Source: Vespa crabro (taxonomy: Eukaryota; Arthropoda; Insecta; Hymenoptera; Vespidae). Taken from it: a stretch of DNA of 64,000 bases. The stretch is taken from positions 855,501-919,500 of the forward strand of contig NC_060960.1 of the NCBI RefSeq assembly GCF_910589235.1. Direction: 5' to 3'. This document shows, one piece after another, positions 38,824 to 51,492 of the stretch (positions are counted from its first letter, which is position 1; each line of letters starts with the position of its first letter). The notes below the pieces were generated by a model. That model did not search any database. It was not told the DNA's origin and saw only the letters and a list, made by a program, of their open reading frames with translations. The position numbers and the translations under genes are program-made.

Positions 38824-40315
38824 GTAAGGAACGTTGTAAATTTTTTGCTTCTGAAAAATCATTTACCAAGCATTAATTTAATTATATATATTATACTATT
38901 TCGTATTTAACATTCATCGATCTTGGGATGTTTCAGGCAGATCATCGGTAAACTGGCTAGCTAATACACGTTTATTACTTGGCCGGACTTTTCGATTACG
39001 GTAGAGTAAGTACACTTTTCTTGATATTATTCATTTCTTATATGTATGAACATAGGTCAGTCTAATTTTAACAATGGTAAGTTGAGAACTGGAGTTTTAT
39101 GTAATAAATAGAAAATTTTTCGTTTCGTAATTCAGAATAAGATTCTTCAAATATACGTATGGGAAGAGGTTAGTGAAGTCGTGACGTGTCAGGTGAATAC
39201 TTCATTCCATATGGTGGTTAGTTCTTCAACCTCTGATTGTTGACATGCTGCTTTTTATCTCGAGTTAATTTATTTAATCTTCCTTTGAAAAAGTATCTTT
39301 CTTTTAACGTTTAAAGAAAAAGGAATACCAAAAAAACATATTATGCACAGATCTCTATAGATTTATCTATAATTATTAAGGTAATATTTCAATGTAATAA
39401 GCATGCTATAGATTTGAAATATTAATCTTTTTTGTTTTTTTAATTTATCTTCAAAAGTTGCCATTGGATTTTAGATTTTTATTATTTTATATATTTATAA
39501 TTAATTTCAGTCAAATTTCATTTTTTGTTCATGTTTTTTTATTGGTGAAATTGCTTTCTTATAATATATGTAATCTATATTTCTTTGCTTTGTTTAATTA
39601 ATAAAATAATTAATAAATCAGGGAGTCTTTAAAAAACAATATAAGTTATATCTTGATTAATCTCTTTTCATTTTGTATTTAAGAAGTATATAAAAATATA
39701 TCCTAGGAAAATATTCGTGTATATAAAATTAATATATTAATTAACTGGATTATCTATGATGATTTTAATAAAATACGAAAGTAATAAATTATTTAATGAT
39801 ATTTTATTAGTTCCATTATGTTTCTTATTGCTTTTCACAAAATTTATGTTGTAACATAAATAATTTTATAAAGTAATTATAACATAAAATATTTTTACAC
39901 GTATGATATAAAGTAATATAAAACTTACTAAAGATATTAGTTTTTTATGTTTTTTGAAGTAATGATCACGAAAATAAATATTAAGGTGTATATATAATAA
40001 TAAAGTAACTATGATTCAAAAAGTATTAATTACGGAAATAAATCGATTTTATTTTAATATTTGATTACTGATCATATTTCTGTATTTTATTGGTAGTTAT
40101 ATATCTTTTGTTATTTTTAAAATATATAGATACAAATATATCTTTTAAATAAAATAAAGTATATACAAATTAAAAAGCATTGGTATATATATTATAATTA
40201 CTTGTTTCATTATTATTCGAAGAAATCTTTGATAAAATTTATGTTATCGTTCATCGATTTATTTTGTTTTGTAGTGCTACTGTAAGGACTTGGCACGAAA
40301 CAGGACAATCGCAAT

Positions 40316-43300
40316 ATGCAGCAGCAATCAGTAATGGAAGAGGGAATGGACTATGAGCCACCAACCTACGATGAAACATTTCCAGTTCTCCCAGAATCAG
40401 CTTCAAGCATTGGGAGATTAAATAGTTTCTCTTTAAATAATAATATGCAACTTGGGCGTATAACAATTACCCAGGTATTTTTTTTAATGAATTATAAATT
40501 ACGAATCATCGTGTATAGCTAATTCTGTTCTATATGGTTCTATTTAAATTATTATTTCTTTTTTGTTTATTTTATAGATATTTCGCGTACCAGGTGAGGA
40601 ACGTAAATTTGATCATAGTGATAAATTTGGAGAACGTGAATCGATTCGAACATGTAAAGCAATCATGAAGGAGACAGATACTATTATCGAAATAGCAACT
40701 TCGAAAGATCAGTCTCTTACATTCCTAATCACTGGTAAACAAAGTCAAGTTTTGGAGGCAAAACGACGAATCTTAACAACATTTCAAACTCAAGTATAAT
40801 TTTTAATTTCACTTAAATTTGTTAGAAATATGATTTAGTAGTCTTACTTTATCTATTAATTTATATTTTTATAATTATTTATTCCAGGCAAGTAAACAAA
40901 TAAATATTCTGAAGGATCATCATCGCTGGATTCTTGGAAAACAAGGGCAAAGGCTTAAAGATCTTGAAAAAACAACTGCAACAAAAATTAATGTACCAGG
41001 TGTTCAAGATCAATCAGACATAATAACAATTACAGGAACTAAAGATGGAATAGAAAAAGCTGAACATGAAATCAGAGTTATTTCTGATGAACAGGTAGTT
41101 ATGTAATTCCACAGATCTTTTGAAACGTTATATGTGTTTATATATAATATACATTATATTAATATTTTAGTCTAGAAAAGCTTTTGAAAGGATAACTATG
41201 CCAAAAATTTATCATCCTTTCATATATGGTGCACATAATGAAAATTTAAATGCAATGATGAATGAAACTGGTGCTCGCATTAATATTCCTCCACCTTCTG
41301 TACAAAATGATGAAATAACTATAGCTGGAGAAAAGGAAGGTGTTTTATTGGCTAAACAAAAAATAGAACATATTTATAAAGATATGGTATATTATTATAA
41401 ATATAAATATTTATTATTTTTTGTCTCTTATACTTATTAGTTCAATCTAATTAATTAAAATTAATTAATCTTTACTACATTTCTAACTTAGGAGAGAAGA
41501 TGTACAACAGTTTCAGTTGAAGTTCCCAAATCGCAACATAAATATGTTATTGGACCTCGTGGTAGTACTATAGCTGAAATTTTACAATTAACTGGTGTAA
41601 GTGTTGAAATGCCAGCTCCGGATTCTGCAACAGGAACGATTACTCTCAGAGGTCCACAAGAAAAATTAGGACAAGGTAAGATAATTATTAAATGTTAACA
41701 ACTATGTAACTCATGTTAACAACTATGTAATTTGTATATTTATAATTCTTAGTTTTTCGTATTATAATTTTATTATTTTTTTATATGCAGCACTAGATAA
41801 AGTTTATGAGAAAGCTAACAGCGTACGAACGGCTGGAGTAGAAGCTCCTGTTTGGCTACACAAGTACATAATTGGAAGGAAAGGTGTAAATATAAAAAAA
41901 GTTACACAAGAAATGCCTAAAGTAAATGTAGAATTTACTGGTAAAGAGGATAAAATTAAAATTGAAGGTCCTCCAGAAGAAGTTGAAAAGGCACAAAATG
42001 AACTTCAACTTATGGTTAATGACCTCATGTCAAAACTTACATTCACAGAATTAAATGTTGATCCTAGATTCTATAAACACATAATTGGTAAAAATGGATG
42101 TAATGGTAAGAATTTTACTTTTTTCTCTTGCTTTTTTGTTATTATATAATATTGAAATAAATCTATATTTTCCAGTAAATCGTGTTAAAGAAGGTACAGG
42201 TGTTGTAATCAACATTTCTGAAAATGATGGTAGTAATATAATTCGTATTGAAGGCAACGTTGCAGGTGTAATGAAAGCCAAAACGGTTAGTGTGTGTGTG
42301 TACATGCCACATATTCCTTTATATTGGTAATTATTTTATTAAAATTTATTTATGAACTTTTATTATATCTTAATTGTTTAGGAACTCTTGGAGATGATTA
42401 AGAAATTAGAGAACGAAAACGAAAAAGATGTTGTAATAGATCATCGTTTTTATCGCAGTATTATCGGCAATAAAGGAGATAATATTAAAGAGATTAGAGA
42501 TAAATTTAATCAAGTACAAATCGTAATTCCTAGTCCAGGTATTCAATATTATTTACTTATTTTACTTATTCCTTTATATTAACATATAATCTTCTTTAAA
42601 TTAAATATGTTGGAAATTTATTATATATAAATTCTTTTTTCTAGGCGAGAAAGGGGATATCGTTAAAATTAGGGGACCCAAAGAAGATGTTGATAAGTGC
42701 CATAAATATTTGATGAGACTTGTGAAAGAATTGAATGAAAACAATCATGTATTAGAAGTTCCCATTTTCAAACAATTTCATAAATTTGTAATTGGAAAGG
42801 GTGGTGTTAATATCAAGAAGGTAAGCAAGGAAGAAACAAAGGCAATGTAACTTTAATTCTTTTTTATATTACGTCATGATGTTATTTAGATACGAGAAGA
42901 AACACAAACGAAAATTGATTTACCTGCGGAAGGTGAAAAAAGTGATGTTATTACCATTACTGGAAAGAAAGAAAACGTAGAAAAAGCTAAAGAAATGATA
43001 CAAAAGATACAAAATGAAATGGTATATATTATAAGAATATGAAAACGCAAAAGTTGAATAATATTGTTAACATTTCATATAATTTTTTTGTTTATTAGGC
43101 AAATATTGTGATCGATGAAATAACAATACCACCAAAGTTCTATAATTTCTTAATTGGAACTGGCGGTAAATTAATACATTCTATTATGGAAGATTGTGGT
43201 GGTGTAACAATTAAATTTCCTACTGCTGAAAGCAGAAGTGATAAGGTAAACAAATAACTTTGAATAAATATTAGAAATGTAAGTTGTTTTTTTTTTTTAA

Positions 43301-46168
43301 ATCAATGCATGCAATTTTCTAGGTATGTAACAAAGGTACAAACAAATGTTTCATACAAAATTAAAAGGTTTCGAGGAACACATCAGATTGATTAATTGAG
43401 CAGATTTTTTATAATTTGTTTGAACACTTCTTCTGTCAAGGTATTTTTTTCTCAATAATATTTTGTAAATTTTTATTAAAACTGTTTTAAAAAGTCATAT
43501 TGAAACGAAATATTTTTTATCGTAATTAATTTGCACAAAAGAAATGTTCCAAAATAATATAAAAGTAAATTTATTGTTTGAATTATAAAATACTAATTAT
43601 TGTGTCACTCAAACCATTTAATTTTGTGTAACATACATTTTTATATTTGTATTAAATATAAAAAAATATATACAATAATAAAAATGCACAAATGTGAAAA
43701 AGAATAAAATTATTATATTTTAATTAGGTGAGTATCAGAGGTCCAAAAGAGGACGTAGAGAAAGCAAAACAACAATTGTTAGAACTCACTAATGAGAAAC
43801 AACTTACGAGTTATTCTGTTGAAGTTCGTGCCAAAATTCAACATCACAAATTTCTTATTGGAAAAAATGGTGCCAATATCAAAAAGGTAATATTCTCAAG
43901 CAGATATTAGGTGTAATAATTATAATTTAAAAATCAAAATAATCTCTATACATAAATAATTTTTTTATTAGATAAGAGAATCTACAGGTGCCCGTATTAT
44001 TTTTCCAACTGAAGAAGATCAAGACAAGGAAGTTATTACTATTATGGGTAAAAAAGAGGCTGTAGAGAAAGCTAAAGTTGAATTGGAAGCAAATATCAGC
44101 GAAATTGTAAGATTTTATCAATACTTTTTAATAACATACTTAAAATTTCTAAATAATATTTTTTGTTGTTATAGGATAACATTACTGAGGGTGAAATACA
44201 CATTGACCCTAAACATCATAGACATTTTGTAGCAAGAAGAGGAGGTGTTTTGCATCGTATTGCTGACGAATGTGGTGGTGTACAAATTTCTTTTCCAAGA
44301 GCAGGTGTTGATAGCGACCGCGTAATTCTTAAGGGATCACATGAATGTATTGAAGCAGCAAAACAACGAATGCAAGAAATTGTTCGAGAATTAGTAAGTT
44401 GTAACATAACTTTATACATTTCTTAAAGTTATTATTCATTATAAAAGACATTGTAAATGAAAAATGGATCTTTCGAAGAATATGTTAAATTTTTGCAGGA
44501 ATCCATGGTAACAGTAAACTGCATAATACCTCAAAAACATCATCGTACTGTAATGGGAGCTAAAGGCCACAAAGTTCAAACTATTGTGTCTGAATATGAC
44601 GTGCAAATTAAATTCCCTGATCGTGATATATTTGGTAAAAATATTTAAATATTTGTTTTAAATGCATATAAGCATAATTAAATATAAATACGTATTATAT
44701 TACATATATTATTAAATAATTTGATAGAGAAACATCACATTACTGAAAAAATAGATGGTGAGGATGGAGAACTTTCAGACGTTCTTGTATGTAATATAAT
44801 TCGTATTACTGGACAACCAGAAAATGTAGCTGCTGCTAAACAAGCACTACTCGATCTTGTACCTATAACAATCGAGGTTAGTATTTCTTAAATAACCTTC
44901 AAAAAAATTTCTTTGATAATCATATAATAAAAATTTGTCATTTTCAGGTACCAGTACCATTTAATTTTCATCGTTCGATTATTGGTCAGAAAGGTCGTGA
45001 TGTACGAGAATTAATGAATATGTATGATGTTCGTATTATGTTATCACCTGCAGAAGAAAAACTTGATTATATAAAGGTATATTCTTCGTAAATATATTCA
45101 TACGATTCCTTATATAATTTTAAGTTATCGGTATTAACATAAAAATCATTAATCAGATTTCTGGAACACCATCGTGTGTAGAAAATGCAAAACAAGCAAT
45201 TCTTGAAAAGTGTAAATCTCTGGAAGCTGATCGTCAGGAGAGAGCACTTAAATCTTTTGAATTAAAGGTATTTAATATATTTGTTCGTAATCAATGTTTT
45301 ATATCTTTCTCATATTATTATTTTATACAAAAAAAATTTTAACATGTTACTTATTTTTAGATCGAAATTGATCCAGAATACCATCCGAAAATAATAGGTC
45401 GTAAAGGGGCCGTTATTAGCAAAATACGTAGTGATCATGATGTTCAAATAAATTTCCCTCGCAAAGGTAATCCAGAAGAGCATATCATTACTATTACTGG
45501 TTACGAAAAAAATGCTTATAGTGCGCGTGATGATATAACAAAGATAGTTAATGAATTGGTAAGACTAAATCATGTTGATAAATAATAAACTTGATGAAAG
45601 TAAATTTTATTATCAGATATTATTTTTCTGTAGAATCGATTAACAAAAGAAGAGGTACATATAAATGCTGCTGTACATTCACGCTTGATTGGTTCAAAAG
45701 GCAGAAATATTCGTAAAATAATGGACGAATACAAAGTGGATATTAAATTTCCACGAAAAACTGATCCTGACCCTAATATTGTTACAATAAAGGGAGCAGA
45801 AGAAAATGTTGCTCAAGCTAAGGATCATCTTCTAAACTTAGAAGAAGAATACGTATGTATTCTGCATTTTATATTTTTAAATATAATATTGATAATAATA
45901 GACATAGATTAATTTATATTTTAAATTCTAGATGCAAGATGTATTAGAAAATGAATATCGCGAAAATCTTCGTACACCTCACCACTATGATGGAGGTTTA
46001 ACTAACAATGTAAGTGAGTCTGGTTTTATTGTGAAAGGAGGTCCTTGGGAACAGCAAAGGCAACAGAATGCTCCAAATACTGCGAGTGTTGAAGAGTTTC
46101 CACAATTTGCTGGATATTCTCATGTACCAATTGTAGCTCCTGATGGTCCTTGGGGTGTTAAACGTTAA
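40316..46168 (+). CDS. Dp1: Vigilin / Dp1, multi-KH RNA-binding protein
   Basis: 21 coding exons, about 1,236 residues, all junctions in frame: 40316-40474, 40578-40793, 40888-41094, 41171-41386, 41492-41675, 41791-42105, 42176-42285, 42382-42538, 42645-42820, 42890-43021, 43099-43245, 43728-43886, 43972-44106, 44175-44393, 44499-44634, 44728-44876, 44948-45076, 45157-45267, 45361-45558, 45634-45852, 45932-46168. After an acidic N-terminus (YEPPTYDETFPVLP) come about fourteen KH domains plus a degenerate first one. GxxG loops seen in order include GKQG, GPRG, GRKG, GKNG, GNKG, GKGG, GTGG, GKNG, GAKG, GQKG, GRKG and GSKG; the second (GAHN) and the ARRGG one are degenerate. The C-terminus has two WG-type motifs (GGPWEQ, DGPWGVKR) typical of vigilins. 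It binds mRNA, ribosomes and tRNA in the cytoplasm and, in flies, satellite DNA and heterochromatin. The length fits the family. Confidence 0.96.
41693..41731. repeat. 21-base tandem duplication in vigilin intron
   Basis: ATGTTAACAACTATGTAA appears twice in direct tandem, about 21 bases apart, just after the exon 5 donor. Confidence 0.7.
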
Positions 46169-47728
46169 GAATTATTTCTAGAAAATCATTGTAAGGTAAT
46201 TTTCCTCTGACAAACAGTATAAAAGTATATACGCCCTCCTGGGTGGTTCCCTATTCCATTACTGATGTTGCTGCATACGACCTGGCCACTCTATTGGACT
46301 TTGACACTGGTTTGCTACATAACGTTTGACGATGATGTTTATATTTACAATTCACACACCAATGTCCTATGTATCTGTAACTGCAATGCAAGACATTATA
46401 ATTTTGTTGCCACGTTAGCATATACATTGAGATACAGGAAGCACATGATTTTATACACAATGAAATGTGTAGCCTTGTAACTATTTTGTTGATATGCCTT
46501 TCAGGTACAGATATGTTGTACTTAAGGCTGTGGGTTCTTAGAAGGTAGTCTTTTGTGTATTATATAATTCTCAGATTGTCTATTCATTTAGATTGTGTGA
46601 GTGAGCTTTTCACTCTGTCTGGCATAATATTTTGTTAATTTATTTATATTTTTGTATATAAATTGCTTCTTTTTGTTGTGTTAAACTTTAATGAAATCAA
46701 TTTTAAACCACATCATGATATTAGAAACTATGGAAAAATATATGCGTATCAAGAAGCTTTAAGGTCTTTCTAAGGAAAACGTTCCTGGATCTTATTGTAA
46801 TTTCATACTTTGTTACCTAGTTGATAGGGTTGCTCTCTGCATCCCTAAATTCCGATATATTATACAAAAAGTTAATGAGAGAGAATGTAACACTACTCTA
46901 ACTGGTTTTGCTTGAAAGCTTTAAAGATAATATTGTGCGTTGGAGGAACAATCTTTAGAAAGCCTTGACACGCACGTGCGCTCTTTTATAGCCACTGAAA
47001 TATGAGATGCAGAATCGCCGTTGTTAAGAATCGTCAATTTTGTAGGTCAAAGAAGGTATAAAATACATTTCGTTAGAAGACTTTATTTATTTATTCATCA
47101 CTTAATGTATCATGTGCAAACCTGCATTCTACTATTTCTGAGGCCAACTAGCTAAGAAAAAAATATTCGGTTCAAGTGCCTTGTCTATTTTCTTCAAGAC
47201 AGCTCATTTCAATTGTTAGAGGAATTTGAATATTAGAAAAAAGTCTCGCGTGCTCTCGCGCGCCAGAGGGAGAGAGAGAGACATATATTGATAATAACTA
47301 TAATAATAAATATAATCAATGTATAACAGGTACCACATAAGTACATAATACTACTATTACAAGGACGATAATAGGAGTATTATGTATGCAGAAATTCACT
47401 TATATTTTTTAGATTTACAGTACTTTTTATAAGCTTACTTGGTATAGCGACCTATGTCATCCCCAGTGCATGGTTAAATGTAAGAAAGCAAGAATTAGCA
47501 AATCTTAACATACTTAGTTTGGCATAAGAGTTTGATAGAAGCTGTGCATGAATATACTTTTTCTAATGAGTTATAAATATAAAAATTGTAATTATTACAT
47601 TCTCTGTACACATAGATAAATAATGTCAAAACACGTGAATTTTATTGTAAGAATATACTACATAACTGATTTATTGTTACACAGGAGTTTTTCTTTTCTC
47701 TCCCAATATGTAATATCATATTTTAATC
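46169..47728. other. Vigilin 3' UTR and convergent gap to DUSP19-like gene
   Basis: 1.56 kb without a gene. Ordinary base composition up to about 47,280 suggests a long vigilin 3' UTR. A short GA run lies at about 47,267-47,280. Small frames on both strands near 46,260-46,480 are not supported. Confidence 0.5.
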
Positions 47729-48310
47729 TTATTCTAGTAAATCTGATACATTTAATTTTCTTAATTGTTGAACAAATCCACTGTTAGGTTTGATACAATT
47801 TCTTTTACTTTTAACTTTTTCATATGCTTCATCATATGAAAGATTTTCTAAAGCCATCAAATAAGAAATAACAATAGTTGGTGAGCGGGACACTCCTGCA
47901 TTACAATGTACAAGAATATTTTCATGACGATTTTGGTGTATTATATTAATACATGTTTTTACTGGTAAGAATATATCTGATTCTGGCAAATCTAGTAACT
48001 CGCACTGATAATATTCTATGCTATTAAATTTAAGATTCAGATTAATACCGACACTTAAAATATGTTTTATGTTATATTTCTTAAGTATTTCTATACTGAC
48101 AGCAGGATCTTGTGAACTAAGAAATAAACCATGTATAATACAAGTAATATGCATATCAGGCTTTTCATCAAGAACAAATGGTAAACCTTGTGTTAATTCT
48201 TTCTTTATCCCATTTACAATTTCGTATCTTCTACCAAGAATATCTGTAATAACTGTTCTAGAAGGTCTCAAATTCATACTTTTCTTTTCTATAAGAGTTT
48301 GAAAATTCAT
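47729..48310 (-). CDS. DUSP19-like dual-specificity phosphatase
   Basis: Single exon, 193 residues from the Met at 48,310 (MNFQTLIEKK), or 201 from the in-frame Met at 48,334. The catalytic P-loop HCNAGVSRSPT (CX5R) is complete, and the general-acid Asp lies in ELLDLPESD. The N-terminal TLIEKKSMNLRPSRTVITDI segment and the ending KPNSGFVQQLRKL resemble DUSP19 (SKRP1), a phosphatase or scaffold in the JNK pathway. I preferred 48,310 because the protein then aligns with the usual DUSP19 start. There is no visible promoter: the stop codon of the pseudouridine synthase lies only 57 bases upstream on the same strand. A good 3' splice site (CTCTTATAG) inside the frame could make a shorter form starting at MNLRPSR. 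Confidence 0.92.
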   Translation of the reverse strand: MNFQTLIEKKSMNLRPSRTVITDILGRRYEIVNGIKKELTQGLPFVLDEKPDMHITCIIHGLFLSSQDPAVSIEILKKYNIKHILSVGINLNLKFNSIEYYQCELLDLPESDIFLPVKTCINIIHQNRHENILVHCNAGVSRSPTIVISYLMALENLSYDEAYEKVKSKRNCIKPNSGFVQQLRKLNVSDLLE

Positions 48311-48367
48311 TGCAAAATAAAATTTATCATGCAATAAATATTTTTATTAATATATAAAATGCAATAT

Positions 48368-49995
48368 TCACTGAATTGAATACATACATTTATCAATGTT
48401 TAATTCATTAGATTTATCCTTTATCGTAAATTTTTCTAATGTATCAAAATCATAATCTACTTTTACAAGATATAATCCATGTGGTGGTAAGATCTTTAAA
48501 TGTTGATTCCAATTTTTACTTGACGGAACTTGTAACATTGTATTTATATCTTTTTCATTTATATTTCCAGTTGCTAATCCAAGCAATGCTGTTGCTATTC
48601 GTCTAACCTATTTAATATCATACAAGAAATATTAATTTATAAGTAATTTATAAACTAAATAAAGTAAAATATTTAATTCTACAGTATATTACCTGATTAT
48701 ATAAGAAACCCCTAGAACTAATTACAATATGCCAATAATCAAAATTTGTAGATAGTTCATCAAAAGGCATTAAAGGTTGTGCTTTTTCTATAGTTAAGTT
48801 ATTTAAATTGCGCACATATTTAACGTTTGTAAGTTTTTTTGAATTTGCTGCAAATGTTCTAAAATCTTTAAGACCCATGAAAAGTTGTGTACCTTGTTTC
48901 ATTCTTTCTATATCAAAAGTCTCAGATCTGAAATCACATGTAACAATTATGAATGCTTAATATTTAAATTTGTTTTAAAGCAATTTTGTTATATATAATT
49001 TTATCATTACCTTACATGGTAAGTATGACATGTTTCTATTATAGGTATTCTTTGTTCACCATATTTTTTAGCTATCATAAACCTATATGTATATGTTTTT
49101 GATGTAACTATTTTCTTGCTATAGAATTCATCTATAACTGGAATACATTCTAATATTCTATAAACAAAGCAGTCTTATATCTATTTATACAAGTAACATA
49201 GTAACATTACAATAACTATTGTTGTAGATAATGCCAATTTTATTTATTACCTAATAAAATGTGAAGTTTTTCCAAAAAAACGATTAAGTTGTCTTATTAT
49301 CTCTTCTGAATTATATAAAACATTATATTTATTTTCCAGTGTTACATGACCAATTGTATATAATGCATGTACACCTGAATCAGTTCTACAAATTTAAAAA
49401 AAAACATATATTTTGTCTATTCCATATTAAAAATATTTTATAAACAATGTTAAGTAAGAAAGTTTAATATTACAAAAATTACCTGCTAGTTAAATATAAT
49501 CTTGGCTTTGATACAGGTTTTGGATATAAAGTTAGTAAGCCTGTTTCTATGGCACCTTGGATAGAGTCATTATCAAGGATATTCCTATTTGAATGTTTCT
49601 GCAATCCTCTTCACACAGATTTTTGATTAATATCTTTTATTCAATAAAGAAAATAATTTTTATGTAAAATCACATAATATAATTATAATAATTTACTATA
49701 CATATATATAATTTAATTAATATTAATTAAATAAAGTTAACCAAATTTATAGTTCATAAAATGTTAAATTATTAAATTATATATTTTTAGTAATATTTTC
49801 GGTTTACTTTTCTACAGATAAATCCATACTTATATAAATATAATATTTTTATAAAAGAATATATGTAATTATATATAATGTTATATAAAAGATATATAAT
49901 GTTATCTTTCATGATAATATCTATATTTAACAAAAGAATTTTATATACCTATATAATGTTCCAATAAAGGAAAATTTTAAAAAATATTTTCCCAT
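48368..49995 (-). CDS. TruA-family tRNA pseudouridine synthase (PUSL1-like)
   Basis: Six exons, 309 residues, in frame: 49995-49949, 49608-49483, 49385-49251, 49157-49011, 48927-48693, 48607-48368. The short first exon (MGKYFLKFSFIGTLYR) supplies the first strand of the fold; the Arg codon is split. The catalytic Asp is in SRTDSGVHAL (exons 2-3 junction), followed by SKTYTYRF and the C-terminal GFLYNQVRRIATALL motif, all hallmarks of TruA/PUS1/PUSL1 enzymes, which turn uridine into pseudouridine in tRNA. The length matches PUSL1 (about 300), which is mitochondrial, but I do not see a strong presequence. The exon 1 donor TATATAG/GTATAT and the exon 2 acceptor GTGTGAAG are weak but are the only pair that rebuild the RG(L/V)Q region. 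Confidence 0.9.
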
Positions 49996-50419
49996 TTTTT
50001 ATTATTCATATAAAGATATATTCACATCTTTATTCCACCAATTGACTAGCATGTTCTAGATTAAGGCTGAAACGTGCGTGACTTCAGCGATAGATGAAAC
50101 ACAATATGGACAAAATATGAACTATAAGCCTAAGCGAAAAACACTGACATTACTATGCGCTTATCGTATCGGTTATCGTATTGATGTATAAACTGTGTAA
50201 CAATACGTAATATAACAAGCCGCTTAGTGTGGGTTAGAATAGATAGTAATAAGCTGTGAACTCAACTTTCCATTCACTCATATATATATATATCTTTCTT
50301 TGATGGTAGCGTATAATTATAGTAATAATATGAACTCCTATAGAGGAAGCCATAAAACAGTACCAAGAAAAAAATCTCGTAGATAATGTAGAAACGAATT
50401 TGTTTTCATCTTTATTAAA

Positions 50420-50458
50420 AATAGTAATAACAATAATAATAACAATAATAACAATAAC

Positions 50459-50502
<44 letters not shown>

Positions 50503-50528
50503 TAGTAATAATAATAATAATAATAATA
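50420..50528. repeat. (AAT)n microsatellite with AAC interruptions
   Basis: About 109 bases of ATA/AAT repeat. Poly-Ile and poly-Leu frames over it are artefacts. Confidence 0.95.
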
Positions 50529-50978
50529 TAAATATATAATATATGTATATATTCATTAATTATTAATTTTGACAAAATAATCGATAAATGTATATACTTT
50601 ATATGTATTTGTCATCGAATAAAATTATACTGCTGCTGTATCCTGTTTAGCACAGATTACCGCGAAATTCACCTCAGTCATCAATGGAGGAAATAAATAT
50701 GAGATTGGATAGTAAAACCTTACTAAATTTTCAAATAATAAGGAGAAAAAGAGTAAATTATTTCATTATTATCTATTAAACTACAAATTTTTCTAGAATT
50801 TAACAATATTTTAGGAAATCAGATTCATTGACACAAATAATTAGACATTATTAATAACATGTATTCCTTATTTTTGCCATAGAATCATCTAACTAAAGTT
50901 CATTAAAATGATCGAGTGAATAACTTCTCCGTGCTAGTGTCGTAAAACCCATTTTTTTGCGTTTGGAAATGTTAAAAA

Positions 50979-51492
50979 AATCTGAGCATTAGCTATTTAC
51001 GCAACAATCAATCAAGCAATCGCTACTTCACGGATGTAAAACACAGAATTCAAGCATGATATGAAAATCAGTAGTGAAGGTACTTCATTTCTTTGCCGCA
51101 AATTTCGAGGAGCGCCACAATACTAAACTTTTTCTTCGCGAAAAATGTCGAAAATAGTATTTACGTCAACAATGAGAACAGAAGTAATTCTCGATCAATT
51201 TTGATGAACAAGATTTCATTTTAAAGACGAAGGTTTAGTCTACGGTGCTGTCCCGACTGAGTTTTGAAAAAGCTTTTTATTTATGCATTAACAATTCTCG
51301 AAAGAATACCATTTTTTAGTACGATTTTTTTCAAAGAAAATAAAGCTTTTTCAAAACTTCGCTAAAACACCGTCATAGATTAAACCTTTGTTTTTAAAAC
51401 AAGATCTTGTTTATTAAAATCGATCGAGAATTACACCTGTTCTCATTGATACGTAAACCATTAAAAAACCAGGGGTAGCGAACAGCCTTAAT
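50979..51492. repeat. Foldback repeat, copy A
   Basis: Matches copy B (55,611-56,131) in the same orientation over most of its length; shared blocks include GATTTTTTTCAAAGAAAATA and the end GAACAGCCTTAA. Within it, about 51,171-51,284 is the inverted complement of about 51,338-51,448 (for example TTTTGAAAAAGCTTT against AAAGCTTTTTCAAAA, and TTCTCGATC against GATCGAGAA), with a loop of about 55 bases. A transcript would form a hairpin with arms of about 110 bases. It has no open frame and no clear target duplication. Confidence 0.7.

Noticed and set aside
43246..43727. Unusually long vigilin intron with inverted TATGT-type ends, considered as a transposon
   Set aside because: The possible terminal match (about 7 bases with gaps) is too weak and there is no clear target duplication.
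50234..50575. Poly-Ile and poly-Leu frames that look like membrane proteins
   Set aside because: They are translations of the AAT microsatellite.
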